Of a stretch of 64,000 nucleotides of DNA, positions 9,791 through 23,459 are shown piece after piece. Numbering within the stretch: the stretch's first letter is position 1; each line of letters begins with the position of its first letter. The notes below the pieces were generated by a model. The model saw nothing but the letters and a program-made list of their open reading frames with translations, was not told the DNA's origin and made no database searches. Source of the DNA: Tanypteryx hageni (Eukaryota; Arthropoda; Insecta; Odonata; Petaluridae); NCBI GenBank assembly GCA_028673005.1, contig CM054116.1, positions 95,996,707-96,060,706 of the forward strand. The letters run 5' to 3'. Made by a program: the position numbers and the translations under genes.

Positions 9791-12700
9791 ATATAACAAT
9801 AAAAATTAATGTTTATCATTCTAGAGTTTATTGTAATTAGCGAAATTAAACTATGAAAAACGCTCTAGCACCTCCAAACGTCTTACTCTGCTGAAGGACT
9901 GCGCATGAGTCATATTGGTTTCTCAGCTCACTGAGCATACCGCAACATAAAAAGCATCTGATGTTCTCGAATTAGTTGGCCCCGTCTCTTTGATATCTCC
10001 TTTAATTATTTATGAGATACAGATGATGACGTACCTATGTAAAATGGTTGAATGAGCCCAATGCTGGGTGACAATTCGCTTTTACCTCCCCGTTAAATCT
10101 TTACCAATTTGAAGGAAGTGAACTGATTTCAATTAAATTATATATGTGTAATACCATAGTATTGTTGATGGTACTATTAGTAAGCGACTTAAAAAAATAA
10201 TGATACCTCTGAGTGGGATAGTTGTAAAATGAGACTTTATCGAGAGCTAAGCGGAGAAAGCCAAAAAGTAAATTCTTCTTTAAAAAGTAGCATTCCTGAA
10301 GTCGTACGAAAAAATTAACGTTGAATAAAATTTTGCTTCGAAACAGTTGCATCGGTAGGATGTTGGTGGAAAGTAGGTTTCGTTGGTGGGAAGCTTTTCG
10401 AAAGTATATCAAACACACGTGTTACTTTTAGTCGTATGCAGCAGAGGCTTGCAGTGGGATTTTGTCTTGGAAATGAAATCTCAAAAATTATTTATAGATT
10501 ATTTTGTTTTTTCTGGCTCAAATTTTTTTAATAGTTTCTTCATAATATGTTTCTGATAAAAGTAATTCTGTTTCTATAGATAAGGATTATTTACTTTTAA
10601 TACTTGTAAAGGTAGGCTTTTTAAACGCGTGGATACTTCAGCGTAAGGTATTTTTGTCGCGACAACAAAAAGCTAAAAAATGTATATATCAATATGTGTG
10701 CATTTAAGCCTATAAACCCACTAATAAGCATACGCTATCTATAAACTGACGTACAAAATACTTCAGTACTCGAAACGAATCTGGCACAGGTCGATTTTAC
10801 CGGAGTGCCGCTAAGGGAATAAATCCGTGAGTCCGTAAAATTTACGAGTGAGCCAATGCATGGGTCAAACCACTATCGAAGATAATCTCGAGAATGCCTC
10901 TCGGTAAACTATCAGGCTATATGCCTTCGCATCAAGTTATATGCTTCCGCTTGGCCTAGCTTTCAACACCTTCCTCTAGTCTCCCCTTTTTATTTCTAGC
11001 TAACATAGCAAGCTAAACAGCCAACGGCATACCTCTTCCATCGGCGACTTTCTCTTGTTTCCTCTAATGATAATTAAATACAATCCATTTTATTTTGTAT
11101 CTTAAATCTATTATTATTATTTTTTTATAAAAACCAATTAACGAATCTGAAGTCCACGCAAGTATACGCATAGGCAAAAAACATGCAGTAATAAGCAATA
11201 ACTCAGTACCGATTCCTATCTTTACGACTTTTTTTTTAATTCTATCCGGTCTGTAGACGATATCGGTGTAGTGGTCAAAATTTAAATTGGGTTATTTAAA
11301 AAGATGATTTTTTAGAGACTAAGTGTGTGCGTGTGACTGTATATTTGTTTTTTTCGTTTCAATTTTTTGTTCGTAGTGTACCTGCCTATCATTCCTTCTC
11401 TTTTATACTATAAACTTTGACTATAACTTAACAGAAATTGGTTTGTCTATTTCAAAACCAAAAAAGGGTCTGGGAACCGGCCTGGAATCTTCGGCCATGG
11501 TGTTATCTCCCGACCCATCAGGGACGGAGGGGAGGTTAGGGTTGAACTATAAAATGTCAGATGTCTTTCCTGGTCAGCGACAGGCTATTGTTTTAGCTAA
11601 TATATGTTTGACTTATTTATAATTGCCTATTTTATTTTTTTAAGCGATACATAATTTTCTCATTATTTTTTCAGTTTTATTATTATTTCTATAAACTTTT
11701 CCTATTATTTAACAAAATCAGTTTGTTTATTTCTACCATCTTTATGAGATATTGAGACTTCTTCCACCATATAATTGGTCAAATAATTGACATAATTGAA
11801 AGCAGCCATAATATGAATTGTGTGTATGTACCATATGTACCAATAAAATCATCATTAAAGTACTAATAAACTAAAAAGCAAAAATAAATAAAATGAATTT
11901 TTTTAAATATAAACTTTTCAAATCACAAAAAACGTAAAATAAATCGATTGTTTAGTTTATCTTCAAAATTATTAATCAGAGAGGACCCTTTTAACAGTCG
12001 TAAAGGATTTCGGTTCTGGTTAGTGGTTTGTAGGAGAAACAAAAATTACTGATAGATCAGCACAACACTTTATGTTTAAGATTCTCATTAAAAATTCAAA
12101 GCTGATAATATTTTGGCTAAAATTGGTCAACAGAAAGTAGAAGGACTGGTGTCATTTTCCATTTTTGTCAAATATCTACTAAAATGCTTCATTAATGTAA
12201 ATATTTGTTATAATCAAAGTTGAAGGCAACAAAATTTTCTAAGACTCAAATTCAAAACATTTTATTCGTAGAGAGGAGTGTATCTGACATATATTATTTA
12301 TCGCTAGCTGATAGCTTTGTTTCAGTTAGTGATGATAAAATTCTCGAATTAAAGCGATGTATCTATAAATTTGCCAGAGGAATTGGTCATTGATCGTATA
12401 CGTCATTTGCGTTCGAATTTTGTTTTGAGCATAAAAAACAACATTGACGGTAATTATATTAGTGTTAATTTAATACTTCATTCATGGCCGCTCGTCATTT
12501 TTTAAATTAATTTAATTATAAAATATGAAGGGGATTTATAATAGGTAGGTAGAATTGAAAAATATTGAAGTACGTTATAACGACAATTTGCTGTATAGTG
12601 CACGAATTCCTACGGAGAGCCGTCATCGCCAGATACATAACTATTTATCGCTGGTCATATCGATTCCTGAATCAGCAAAAAGTTTACATAATCACTTTGA

Positions 12701-13596
12701 GAAAATACGACTTCCTGAGAATCGAGAAATTCGCGTCGAGGAACGAGATTCGCATCCCGCAATCACTGAAGTAAGAATCGGGTCAAGGTCCTCTATGTTG
12801 GGTTAGGTTTAGATTAATCAAAGGAATGGTGTTGAAAGCCAAGGCAAAATTTAAAAAAATGAAGTGTGCTTGGGTTTCATTAAAGACTTCTGAAAGTAAT
12901 GGACCATTTTAACAAAGTTATCATCATCATCAACCATTATCATTAAAACACTGCGGATTATAGATAATTTTCAAATATGGGGTACAAATTTAGGATCCAC
13001 CAAAATATTTTAATAGAATAATATCATTTTTGCTTTTTTTTATTTATACACTTTACAAATGTAAAATAACTATTTTTATTTTAGAGTAATTTTAGTTTAA
13101 CATTTTCTGCAGAACAGCGACTACATTTTTTATGCCAGGAAAAAGTTCTTCTTTTCTTTAGTGCTGAGAAAAAGAGCACCGCACATAACCATTTGATCTA
13201 TTTTTTCCTATATTATTTAATAAATTTCATGGGTGATGTTATCAACATATCAGACTCTTTCAGCATTTTTCAAAGCGATGAAAAACGCAACGCATGCATA
13301 GCGGTATTAAACAACTAATGCTACTAAAATCTGTCTCTCTTATCAATACTAGCACTCGTAGTATAATGTAGTCCTTATCCGTGAAATATCATGACGGAAG
13401 GCGTTGATTAAAATTTCAATTTAAGGTACTTACTGTCTTACTCTTATTCAAATAATTCCACTGCCGTAATTAGTTTTGACCTCATCGTATCTAAAAACTT
13501 CATAACTAAAACTACGGCAATACCGCATGTTCTGGTTGGAAGAAATGATTTTAAAAAATGTTTAATCTTTATTCTTTATTAAGTTACACAAATGGA
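9791..13596. other. Long AT-rich intergenic stretch
   Basis: I see no supported gene. Frames of 60-105 codons (for example 10101-10418 minus and 12555-12806 plus) lack recognisable domains and look like chance. 11450-11570 is a locally GC-richer patch of unknown origin. Confidence 0.5.
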
Positions 13597-14102
13597 TTAC
13601 TGATTAGTGAATATCTCTTTATAGACAATATTTTTTATTTTACATGAATTATTAGATTGTTTACAAAATGTTTTGAGGTTTTCTCGATTAGTAACACGTG
13701 ACATAGCAACATATAATTGGCCGTGAGAGAAGGCGTCTTCTTTCAAATAAATCAAAACATTTGTGAGAGTTTGGCCTTGATTTTTATTTATTGTTATTGC
13801 AAAGGCTGGTCCAAGGGGGAATTGTCTTCGTTTGAGTATAAAAGGAAGACCCGAATCCAAAGACATCAAAATAATTCTAGGAATCAAAACAATATTTCCA
13901 TTGAATGTTCCGCCAAGGATTTCAGCTTTGATAAATTTATTTGAAGGATAAATTTCCAGAACCTTTAATTGAGTTCCATTACATAAACCAAGAGTTGGAT
14001 TAAGGTTTCTCATAGGTATGACTTGACAGTTTTTTTGAGCACTAAATTATGAGGAGGGATTCCACTAATACTAATAGTATTTTAAAATTCTATTAATCTT
14101 TG
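13597..14102 (-). pseudogene. Helitron helicase (Pif1-like) C-terminal remnant
   Basis: Helitron Rep/helicase proteins unwind DNA during rolling-circle transposition. The open part (13597-14013) carries MRNLNPTLGLCNGTQL, then FAITINKNQGQTL (residues 71-83) and HGQLYVAMSRV (97-107), which correspond to the last helicase motifs of the Pif1 family. Just upstream the familiar GIPPHNLVLK segment is present in another frame, joined through a run of seven A (near 14027), so a frameshift separates them. A stop near 14080 interrupts the sequence before it. The rest of the helicase and the Rep domain are missing, so this is an inactive fragment. Confidence 0.88.
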
Positions 14103-14515
14103 TTTGTTTACTGGTTGTGGACTTGTTGTGAATAGCAACGAAGTAATTTGTTTATTCACTGGTTGTAGATAGCAACGTAGTAATTTGTTGCACGCAAAAA
14201 CGAGTTTTCTTTATATACGATAATAGCATAGTATAGATATAGATAACTCGTGAATCCAACAATTTAACAAGAGCAGCAAAATTATGCAAATTAGGATAAA
14301 ATTTATTTCCTCTGCAAAAGACCTTCCAAGTATACCAATATCTTTCATTTTTCTTATTCTCTTTGAATATGGAGTTCCACCGCGTGAAGGCTTCTTCAGT
14401 TGATTATTTTCTCGAAGATGACACGAAATGTCGTCATTACTCGTTTCTTTTTGCCATCTAGCGTGAGCTACTCGGTTTCAAAGTTCAGATTTTTCCGACT
14501 TTGAATCCACATAGG
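14103..14515. other. Probable continuation of the Helitron remnant
   Basis: Two near-copies of an ACTGGTTGT...ATAGCAACG-AGTAATTTGTT block lie head to tail at about 14109-14190. No gene is seen. Confidence 0.4.
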
Positions 14516-14763
14516 CAGGGCCGTCTCTAGGATCCGCGGGGCCCAGAGGCGGTAGCCGCGGGTGTCCCTTTATCCCATACTCAGAAAAATTGTCTTTCTT
14601 ATAACAAATATCTAGAGCAATGTGTTCGCGTTCCACGCCCGTTACGTCTATCTACTAAGACTAGTAAGCTAACTTCAAGCGTGGAGCCCCATAGATACGG
14701 GGCCCCCTTAGGCGCGGGACCCTGGGCGACTGCCCTCCCAGCCCCCCCATAAAGACGGCCCTG
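14516..14763. mobile_element. hAT-type MITE
   Basis: The termini are inverted: CAGGGCCGTCTCTAGG on the left and AAAGACGGCCCTG on the right, with GC-rich subterminal sequence and no coding region. The flanking octamers CACATAGG and CTCCTAGC agree only in part, so the duplication has decayed or the insertion is old. Confidence 0.7.
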
Positions 14764-15937
14764 CTCCTAGCAAAAAATCTATGAGCTACCTGGAAAATTC
14801 AATCGGTGGAAAATTTATAGATTGATAAGAGATATCTGATTCAAAAATAGTTTTCCATATAATTCTTAATACAAAAAGTGGATTGTCCACACACAGAGGA
14901 ACAGACAGAGCGATCGCACCAACACGGTTTTGCTTTTTAGAAAACGTGCTAAAATAAATGTCCGTGTATGAGGTTTCTCCCATAAGCAATTTGATTAAAC
15001 CGATCCGGGTGGGATCATAGATGAAACGGACAGTTTTTACATATTACGGACGTCTTTAAGATTTTTTTAAATCCTTTTTTAAGCTGTGAGAATACAAGAT
15101 ACGCCACCCAGGTCGTATTTATCGGGCCGAGGATATTTTTCAGGGTTAATCAAAATTCCGTGACCATTCCGAACCGGGTATGTTTTCGGAATACAGAGAA
15201 GTTAATGTTTAAGAGTGGATGATTCAGTTATTCATCAGTTTTGCAAAAAAAAGTTTAAACATTTGTTTAATTTTAAATTTATTTCAATAATAACTCGAGA
15301 AATTAAACTTTACTTCTCATCTATTGCTTGGGTAAAAATACAAATAAATGCTAGCTGGAGCTGAATCCCCAAGGGACAAAAATGCAGTAAGTTGTCACTC
15401 CAATTTTATTATCTCATTGTTGGTTTGAACATCCTGTGTTTTTTCCTATTCTAAAGGTTATTTCTAGCAAATTTGACACCGCTACAAATTTTCTCCGGAA
15501 GGAAAAAAAACTATGATCTTTCAGGCATACGGATTTCAAATTCTCTAGTTTTAACTCGCCATAACTATATTATTCTCTACTTGCGTAACAGCGTTTAAGT
15601 ATTTCCTATCAGACCTTCAATTCGCTAATTAAATTGAAAGTTAGCTAATCTTGAGTCCCCGGAAAAGTAGTACATGTTACCAATATATATTAATCTTAAA
15701 AACTTGAGCAACGTAGCATACCTCTGTCTACTATGGTAAAACAATTACATATATGTCTAATTTGTATTTTAGCTGTCATATATGCTTTTTCACGCTCATT
15801 TTAACGTGTAACTTTTTCATTTCTTATGTAGTACCGCCTTACGTAAATTATTTTTCTTTCTCTGGTCTAATCCATTCCCAAAACCAATCATACGATAAAG
15901 AAAACCATTCACCTACAAAGGATATTGATTTCAATGT
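14764..15937. other. Unannotated DNA downstream of cuticle gene B
   Basis: Nothing recognised except the 3' flank of gene B. Confidence 0.5.
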
Positions 15938-15980
15938 TTTATTTTTAATTGGACGGGATGATTTACAATTCCATAAATAG
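15938..15980 (-). terminator. Poly(A) signal and conserved 3' UTR block, gene B
   Basis: AATAAA on the minus strand at 15943-15938, 130 bp after the stop. Just before it, at 15961-15980, lies CTATTTATGGAATTGTAAAT, nearly identical to the blocks in genes C and D at the same position relative to the signal. Confidence 0.8.
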
Positions 15981-16072
15981 TTTTAGTGAGGTATTTGGAA
16001 AGACTTGGTACACATCGGTTAACTTTACCAAATGCACTGTAAATTCTAATGGTAGCGACAATCCTCAGAAAT

Positions 16073-17472
16073 TTAACGAAGGAAAGTCTTGACGACGGGA
16101 GCGGCTGCGTAGGCGACGGGGGCGGCGTGAACAACTGGGGCTGCGGCGGCGACTACTGGAGCGGAGTAGGCGACTGGAGCAGCGGCCACAAAGGGGGCGG
16201 CGGCAGCCAATAGGGGAGCCTGGGATTGAAAAATAACAATTTAGATATTGATATAGTCAATTTTTACTAAGTGTTTATTTGGGAGGAATGCCTATACCAA
16301 AGGAAGGATTCGAAAATGTTTTCGATGGAAAATCATTGATTTTGTATATCTAGCACGTTGGCAAAACCAAATTAACTCGAAGGAAAGTTTTATTGGTGTA
16401 ATGAATATCAGTTCCTCGCGCTATTTTAAGATTCTTATTCAGTGATTGATTGATCTTATCGATTACATAAAGCGTTATTACCTTCACGGAGACCTTGTAG
16501 GTGTTGGCGTATGAGGTGGCAACTGGAACAGCGGCTTTAACCAAAGCGGGGGCAGCGACCACGGGGGCAGGAGCCACGGCATGGGCAGAGTAGGCGACTG
16601 GGGCAGAGTAGGCGACAGGGGCGGCATGGGCCACCAAGGGGGCGGAGTAGGCGAGGGGAGCGCCAACGAGGCCGGGGGCGGCAGAGGCGGCAGCCACGAA
16701 GGCGAAGAGAGCAGCCTGCGAGAAAGAAAATTCGCGATTTACACACTATTTCCATGGCAATCCGTTCCATTTTGTATCAAGTGGAGCTCGGAGAAAATAA
16801 ATCCGCGTGGCATGCATCTACGTTCCTTCGTACTTTTAGCACAAATTGTTGACGAGCGTTGAAATCTCCAATATAAAAGTTTCCGAGTTGTGCTTCTGTA
16901 TTTCTAAATCAGCAATCGAACTAAAATTTTAGTAATTTCATCTTGTATATGATGGATTAAAGAGTAATTTCAAAGGATAAATTCGTAATTTGTCCTCTTA
17001 CCAATTAATTTGTTTAGAATTAAACATGTCTGCCGTACATGTAATTTATTTTCGGCAAATATATAATTAAAGCAAACCGAAGTAAATTTTAGTTGATCAA
17101 ATGCATTCTTAGATAATTTCTTTAAACTTGGTAATATTAAAAAGCATTTGTCAACCGAAATCACAAATCATTTTTGACGAGCTGTTTTATAAGTACAACA
17201 CGTAGTACGTACTTTTTAGAGTATAATTGATATTATAGTACCCGCGCCTTATGAAGAAATTCCAAAACTCCGAAAAATCCAGCATAACAAAGCATACAGC
17301 ACAATGACAACAGCGAAACGCGCCTAGTAAGGTAGATACAAAAATTTACAAACACAAAACACTTGAACTTCAATTAGTCGCATTATTTGTCCCAAAATAT
17401 TCCAAGTTCGATTCTGAAAGGAAGACAAAGTAACCACCTGATCGATGCACTGACACTCACCAGCTTGTACAT
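16073..17472 (-). CDS. Cuticle gene B, three exons, 130 aa
   Basis: The predicted product is a secreted low-complexity structural protein of the exoskeleton. Coding exons are 17461-17472 (MYKL), 16482-16715 (78 codons) and 16073-16219 (48 codons plus TAA); both introns (745 and 262 bp) are phase 0 with GT...AG ends. The N-terminus MYKLAALFAFVAAASA is a signal peptide, probably cut before APGLVG. The mature chain is Ala/Pro/Val-rich with AAPVAYSAP-type repeats; exon 2 ends in the conserved ATSYANTYKVSVK box, which resembles the retinin-like region of CPLCA-type cuticular proteins (a comparison from memory, to be tested with a profile). The C-terminus APVVKTFLR differs from the SYGxIH end of genes C and D. 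It has no chitin-binding Rebers-Riddiford motif. The start is fixed by the shared exon 1 and TATA spacing. Confidence 0.9.
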
Positions 17473-17560
17473 GGTTGGTTGAGTTTTGTTTGTCTTCTGT
17501 TCCTTGAAGAAACGGCGGATCTCAAGCGATCTGATGTGTCGCACTTTCAGTTGTCTCGTC

Positions 17561-17568
17561 CTTTTAAA
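17561..17568 (-). promoter_or_regulatory. TATA-like box of cuticle gene B
   Basis: TTTAAAAG on the minus strand, 89 bp above the ATG, where the other copies have TATATAAR; the preceding GGATTG is shared with gene A. The weaker box may mean lower or differently timed expression. Confidence 0.55.
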
Positions 17569-20107
17569 CAATCCCTCCCTTTCACGTGTCGTCTGTCGTC
17601 TCCACCGAACCCCTACCACGACCCTAAACAATGACACCACTCCACTCATCCCGCCCCTCCACACTCGCTCTCGACTCCCCCCCACCCTACCCCACCTCAC
17701 CTTTCTATCGCCGCCTCGCCACTTTCCCTCGATTGATATATAAACCCACCCCCGAGTACACCTTGCACGCACGTTCGACTTGCGGCGTACTCTTCCCAGT
17801 TCTTTTATTGCCGCGATTGATCCTTATCGTTTTCGTCATGTATCTCACTCAATCCTCTTTGTTTCTGGAATTCATCTCCGGCATCAAGGGCTAATAGTGC
17901 ATTTTTATCCCAAAACACTCTATGTGGTACCTTTTAGTGCTCGCCTCACCCTTACACACGGAATATTAATTAACATAATTACGTATATATAAGCTATAAC
18001 AAAGAAACCATGTTTTATTGTTTCGCTTAACAGTAGCTTGACAGGTTAATTACATAGCGCATTAAAAATACAACGAAAAAATAACTAGCCTATTCACATG
18101 GCAGGATTTGTACCTGTGACCTTAGTACGAGGATTCAATTACTCTTCTCTACTCCCTATCGTTGCTACACTAGAGGTTTTATTAGGTCGTGCAATCTCGG
18201 ATCACCAAACTATGGTTGCGAATTTTACATCGTGTAAGTGTATGAACGACTTTTCTATATTTTTTTGTTTTGACGTATTTTATTTTTTATTAACATAATT
18301 TTATTTTCTGCCAATAACCATTCAAAAGTAGTTTCAACATTTTACGCTATGGTATAAAACCAAAAGCGGTCAAAACCATCTTAATGGCGGAAATTTGGCT
18401 ACTGCGCTAAGATTCAAACCCATAAAACGTTCCACGTTCCTCCTACGACCCTAGCCACGCAAGCGATCATTTCTCCAGGTGAAAGGACCGTCGCCCGAAG
18501 TGGGTTTTCGCTTACACATTCATCGTTCGACTCGCAGCAGCAATTGAGCGGCTGGTTGGGTAACCTTGATGACTCATTCGACAACAACTGGACGGCGTAA
18601 CTCATTATTAGAGAGTTATTTCATTTATTCGGTTGTCCCCGTCAATGAGACGCTCAAGTTTCGCAACGTTCTGATCCTTATCCGACTGTAATCGGAGTCG
18701 TAATCCGCCTACTCGATCGCCAAGTAAATTGTTTGCGTTGGCCTACATCCGCTGAAGGGAAAACGTGTGCGTAAGGTGTTTGGGAGAAATTTTAATCTGA
18801 TCTAATCTCCGAAATCGTCTTCCTCCTTTCTGCCATTGACATTCCCGCGCATCTCTTTCGCCGGCCACTCTCCCCCTCGCATTTTTCTTTTTTTCTTCTT
18901 CGATCATCCATTCCGCTCGTTCCATTTCTCCTCCTCCATCTTGATAGTCTCGTCATATTTTCTCACTCTTTTCTCTCTCGCTACAGCTCGTTTCGAAAAG
19001 CGCCCTCTTCAGCCATGGTTCCATTTTTGTCTCTCACGTTCGCCGCTTGCATAACTCAGTTTTTGGCGTTTGTTCATCTGATCTCCTCCCATCTTAGATC
19101 TCCTCTTTCTCTCTTTTACTATACTCTTTCTCTCTTTTACTATCCTCTCATCTCGCTTCTGCTTCAAAAGGTTATTTCCATTTCTCGCCCTGAGCTACGA
19201 TCTCATTTCATTTCCGTACATCGTTTTTTATGTACCTAATTTTTCAAAAACTTATCTTTACGTTAACGTTATTTCTATTTATAGAAAGTGTCACAAAATA
19301 TTATGCGTGTGATTATTGGGGCAGATTATTTTTCGTTAATATTTTACCTTAATATATATGTTGTTGAGTGTTAAATGCATTTCTATACGATTTCAATCTA
19401 TTTCAGTGTTTTATTGATTTTTTCGAAAGTTTTTTATTATATAATAAAGATGTAATACATGAGATACACTGTAGTAAAACTTAAAACAATAATGGTTGCT
19501 GCCTAGACAGAGCGAAGAAAGTTTTTTTGCTTTAATTTTAATTTCCCTCGTCCGCATTCTTCTCTTATTGTGATTCTGGCTTTCCCCTTTAGAATTACAA
19601 GCGCATCCTAAAATGTACCCACTTAAACTCCCATTTAGCATTAGTATTTTGATATTCTTAATTTGGCATTTAATTATTAATATATTTAAGATTGATTTAA
19701 TTGTAATCATGTTTATTTTCATTGCCGTTATGTTTCTATAACGATCGTAAAACCAAAATTGTTGATTTGTTTCCTCTTTTTCTAGAAATTTTTATTAAAT
19801 GAGATATTCGCAGATGAAAAATGAACAACAGTCTTTCTTACGAAGTCATTTTTATGAAATTGCATTCTCATTTAACACTATAAAAATAAAACTTAAAAGT
19901 AGTACAAGTTCCTTTAATATAATTCCTTGGAATTTTCATACACTTAAAAACTATATTTCAGTGAACTGACATCAGAGAACTTGAATATCTTTGTAGAGAT
20001 TTTTAGTTTTTAAATGAAAATCGAAACCTTCTAATTCTGAAAAAAGCCATGCCCATTTCACATCTATCTCTTCGATCGATATACTGATCTCTCATTAGTT
20101 GATTAAA
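17569..20107. other. Upstream DNA of gene B and intergenic region
   Basis: 17580-17730 is C-rich on the plus strand, as upstream of the other copies. A plus-strand TATATAAA (17737-17744) could serve a divergent transcript, but no convincing exon follows. 18830-19150 is pyrimidine-rich with a short duplicated CTCTTTTACTAT block. No gene is recognised. Confidence 0.45.
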
Positions 20108-20215
20108 TTAAAGTGACGAGACTCATACCCATGCCTGAGGCAGGACACAAACCCTCGGTTCTCATAATGGAAGGAAAACATTAGCCCGCCCCTCTAACAC
20201 TGCCAGCAAAATATC
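20108..20215 (-). mobile_element. Possible degenerate tRNA-derived SINE
   Basis: The minus strand shows an A-box-like GTGTTAGAGGGGCGGGC followed about 50 nt later by B-box-like GAGGGTTTGTGTCCTGCC. No terminal repeats or target duplication were identified, so this is a weak call. Confidence 0.3.
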
Positions 20216-22198
20216 GTCGTCATGATTCCGAGAAATTTCACTTCTAGTGTTCTACCTTAAACACCCCAAGGGACATGTTATCTTTGGATTGTGCCAAAAC
20301 CACATTTCTTATCACGTTTCTAGGAAGTTAAGCTAGTTATTCGTTTTGAGTGACTAATTTAATTATACAGTCACTAATTGCATTATTCAATTATGCATTT
20401 TACTTTTCTAAGCTAGAGCTAGCACCTAATTCTATATTTGATACAGTTGTTACAAGAGAAATGTTTTAATATTTTAGCGTTTTTTTAATATCAAGGAAGA
20501 GAGGTGAAAGGGGCAAATTCGTCAATAAAAGCTTTTTTCATAATCGTTTCAATCATTTGATCAGTCCTTAACCGCTTCAAATTTTTCATCATAGTAGAAG
20601 GCAAAGACAAAGTTTCGTTTTCTAAAGAGCAACTTTGACATAAAATGCTGAGACTGCAAAAAAAATTACAATCATTTTTGTTATTAATTTCATAAAATCA
20701 TGTTATTCTAACGGTCAATTTAAGGAACAGAGATTAACAGGTTATATAAAAACTGATGTGACTCCATTATTATATTTTTGAAATGTCTTCTCTTTAAAAG
20801 GGTTTTATCAAATTATACTTGCTCGAAATTTTAAAGTAACATAAGATTTGAATATTTCAGAGTATTTTTGTGTAAATAGAAAATGTGAGACGTTTTAAAG
20901 CTCTGTAGCACTCTCGTTTTCCTTAGATACAGAACTGAGATTTTATCAAGGTTAATGTTAAAAAATGACTGGTGCTTGATGCAGACAAACATGAAAAAAT
21001 GTTATCATTTTATGGAACCAGACATGTGAGACTAGGACTTTTTTGTCACACTTTAAATATAAATCTTACTTACTTTGCATTAGCACAACGAAACCGATGT
21101 GACCAATTACATAGAGTACGTTAACATTAAAAATGACTAACATTAATGGTTATGTAAATTTCAGGTATTAAATCTTATAAACTTGGGGCAGATGCCTATG
21201 CAGTCAAAATAACCTGTTTTAAGAAGAATGAGCAATGGACTTAAGTCGCTGGTTTCTGCTCAAGCTGTTATTATATGATCCATGGCAGAAAATAAGCTAC
21301 TATAAGTTTTAGGGAAATTTTAATAAAAGAGAACTTATGACTGTGTGCATGACATCTTATAAATATTTTGGAGTGTATGTGTGTGTATGTTCTTTATACG
21401 TTTTTCCATCATTGAAGCTATCGAATTCAAAAGTTTCATAGACCATCCTATGGACTAAAGGAAGACCTTGGTCTAGGTTTGCTGACCGTGGGCTCTCATA
21501 TACCCCATGGGGTCAACAAAATACTATTTCCATAAGAATGCATGGGAAATGGTGTGGAGAAACTCCAAAATGCCATACAGCCCTTCACTGATCTGGATAT
21601 AAATTTACCTAAATGTTAACTTACGATTACGGGAAATAGCTAATTTTACGCACGAAAGACTGAATATTTTAATTCTGTTCATTTTTTGTCGTATTGCATA
21701 TTAATTGCTCGAAATTTCTCTTTAAGCGCAAAATTTATCGTTATAGATTACATTTTCCAGGCGGCAACAAAGATAATTTCTTAATTGTTGTCCTCTTCAA
21801 ATGGAGATAGCCACGTATAGATTAATGCAAGGAAAATCCACGCCGTGGCGTGTCGTAGAGGAAGAATACACCACGATAAAGGGTACAAATGAATTCATGC
21901 CTAAATATACTTTTAAAATGAGTCATGATTTTTAAGGAATATTAGAACAATGTTATCATTTACCATTAACATTGAAAGATTTATCGCAACATAAATCGAT
22001 ACATCTACTTACATTTGTTCGGTAACCAAGATGTTGTTTATTGTTTACGTTTTGGCTAATAGTATTGACATAATCCACATAATTTTATTGTTGCTTTAAA
22101 GACTTCGGGGCATCTATCCATGTAAATATTAAGTAAGACGTTAATGCGTAATTATTTTAATGGTAAAACTTTACAACACAATACATAAAATAGTAAAT
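20216..22198. other. Unannotated AT-rich DNA
   Basis: No coding or RNA feature recognised. Confidence 0.5.
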
Positions 22199-22470
22199 GT
22201 TCATGTAAACATTGCTTGCGCTTTCAAGGAATGGGGAACGTTTGGCAAAGTTTGGATCTTTTTTGTGGGGGCTCCGCCCCCAAACCTCCGAACCAGCAAT
22301 TCAGAACTTGAGGTACCCAGCAGCAAAAGTAAGTAAATTTCAAAATTTATTTTATTATTTATATTGTAATATGACATCAAAAGTGATATATCAATAAAAA
22401 TAATAAATAATAAAAATCGTTTGCTACTTAAAAGAAAACTTTCCCTAGCGAAGCCGGGATTTTCAGCTAG
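22199..22470 (+). mobile_element. Non-autonomous Helitron, 3' end
   Basis: The plus strand ends CTAGCGAAGCCGGG-ATTTTCAGCTAG followed by T. This is the Helitron 3' pattern: a short GC hairpin region and a CTAG end inserted before T. A perfect GGGGGCTCCGCCCCC palindrome lies at 22267-22281. The left boundary is a guess, since Helitrons make no target duplication. It has no helicase or Rep frame. Confidence 0.6.
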
Positions 22471-23315
22471 TATCATATTAAATAAAAGCTTTTTAGGTAT
22501 ATGAAAAAATCCAGTGTCTCAATCCCGCCAGAACGTTGATTGTTAGAGCATCTAAAGCTCAAGACTAGCATAGTAATCAATTTTCACAACATGTGTCACG
22601 TTATTCGTTATTCTCACCAATAAAACGAGAAAATTTGACTTTTCCCTCTAAAATAATGTAGTCATATATTCTAGTCTCCCTCGATCGCGTTATCTGACAA
22701 CTATTCTTCCTTCTGCGGATCAAAGCTGAGTTCAACACATGGATTAATAACTCCTGTATATTTTTTCTCGCCATATTTGTGGTTTTACAGTTATATATTC
22801 CTTGAAAGTTAGTTTAAAACGCAGTAAAGAACTTTAGGTAAATTCGTCTCCAAAGAAATGTCGAGAAATAGGTTAACACCCAGTTATTTCAACGTCTCCT
22901 TTGCCAGAATGTCTCTTCCGGTGTGATTTTGTAACCGTGATCAACAGTGTGGTTTCTCGCTTTCCAGATGTTCATAACCGAGCACTTTCTCCGTAACATC
23001 GGCTGTCATTCCTTACAATGACGTGAAAGACACTAAAGTTCATACAGTGGACACCAATGGTCGGTTTGATACTTCATTTTCATGCTTAACACGATTTTGT
23101 ACGTTTGAAATTCCTTTCCTAAGCTTTTTCCATGATTCCAACAGTAACTTTACTTTGACTAGTTTTGAAGCGTATTATTAGTTCATTTAACATTTACTTG
23201 TTTAATCTGCATTTTTCGAATTATTAATTTTAAATGTATATCATTACAGATAGATCATAATTTTATAAATAAACAATGTGGATAAATCATAAGAAGATAT
23301 TTTTATGAACTATTT
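22471..23315. other. Unannotated DNA downstream of cuticle gene C
   Basis: Nothing recognised on either strand. Confidence 0.5.
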
Positions 23316-23358
23316 TTTATTTTCGGATGGGAGGGATAATTTACAATGCCATAAATAG
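23316..23358 (-). terminator. Poly(A) signal and conserved 3' UTR block, gene C
   Basis: AATAAA at 23321-23316 on the minus strand, 139 bp after the stop, with the shared CTATTTATGGCATTGTAAAT block at 23339-23358. The remaining 3' UTR of gene C aligns along most of its length with that of gene D. Confidence 0.8.
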
Positions 23359-23459
23359 GTGTGGAGATGTACTTTGGATGACGTATATGTAAACGTCTTT
23401 GGGGTCGTCACAGACGTTCCCGAACCTATTGGCTGCGTCAGTGACGGGTTTGGATGGAT

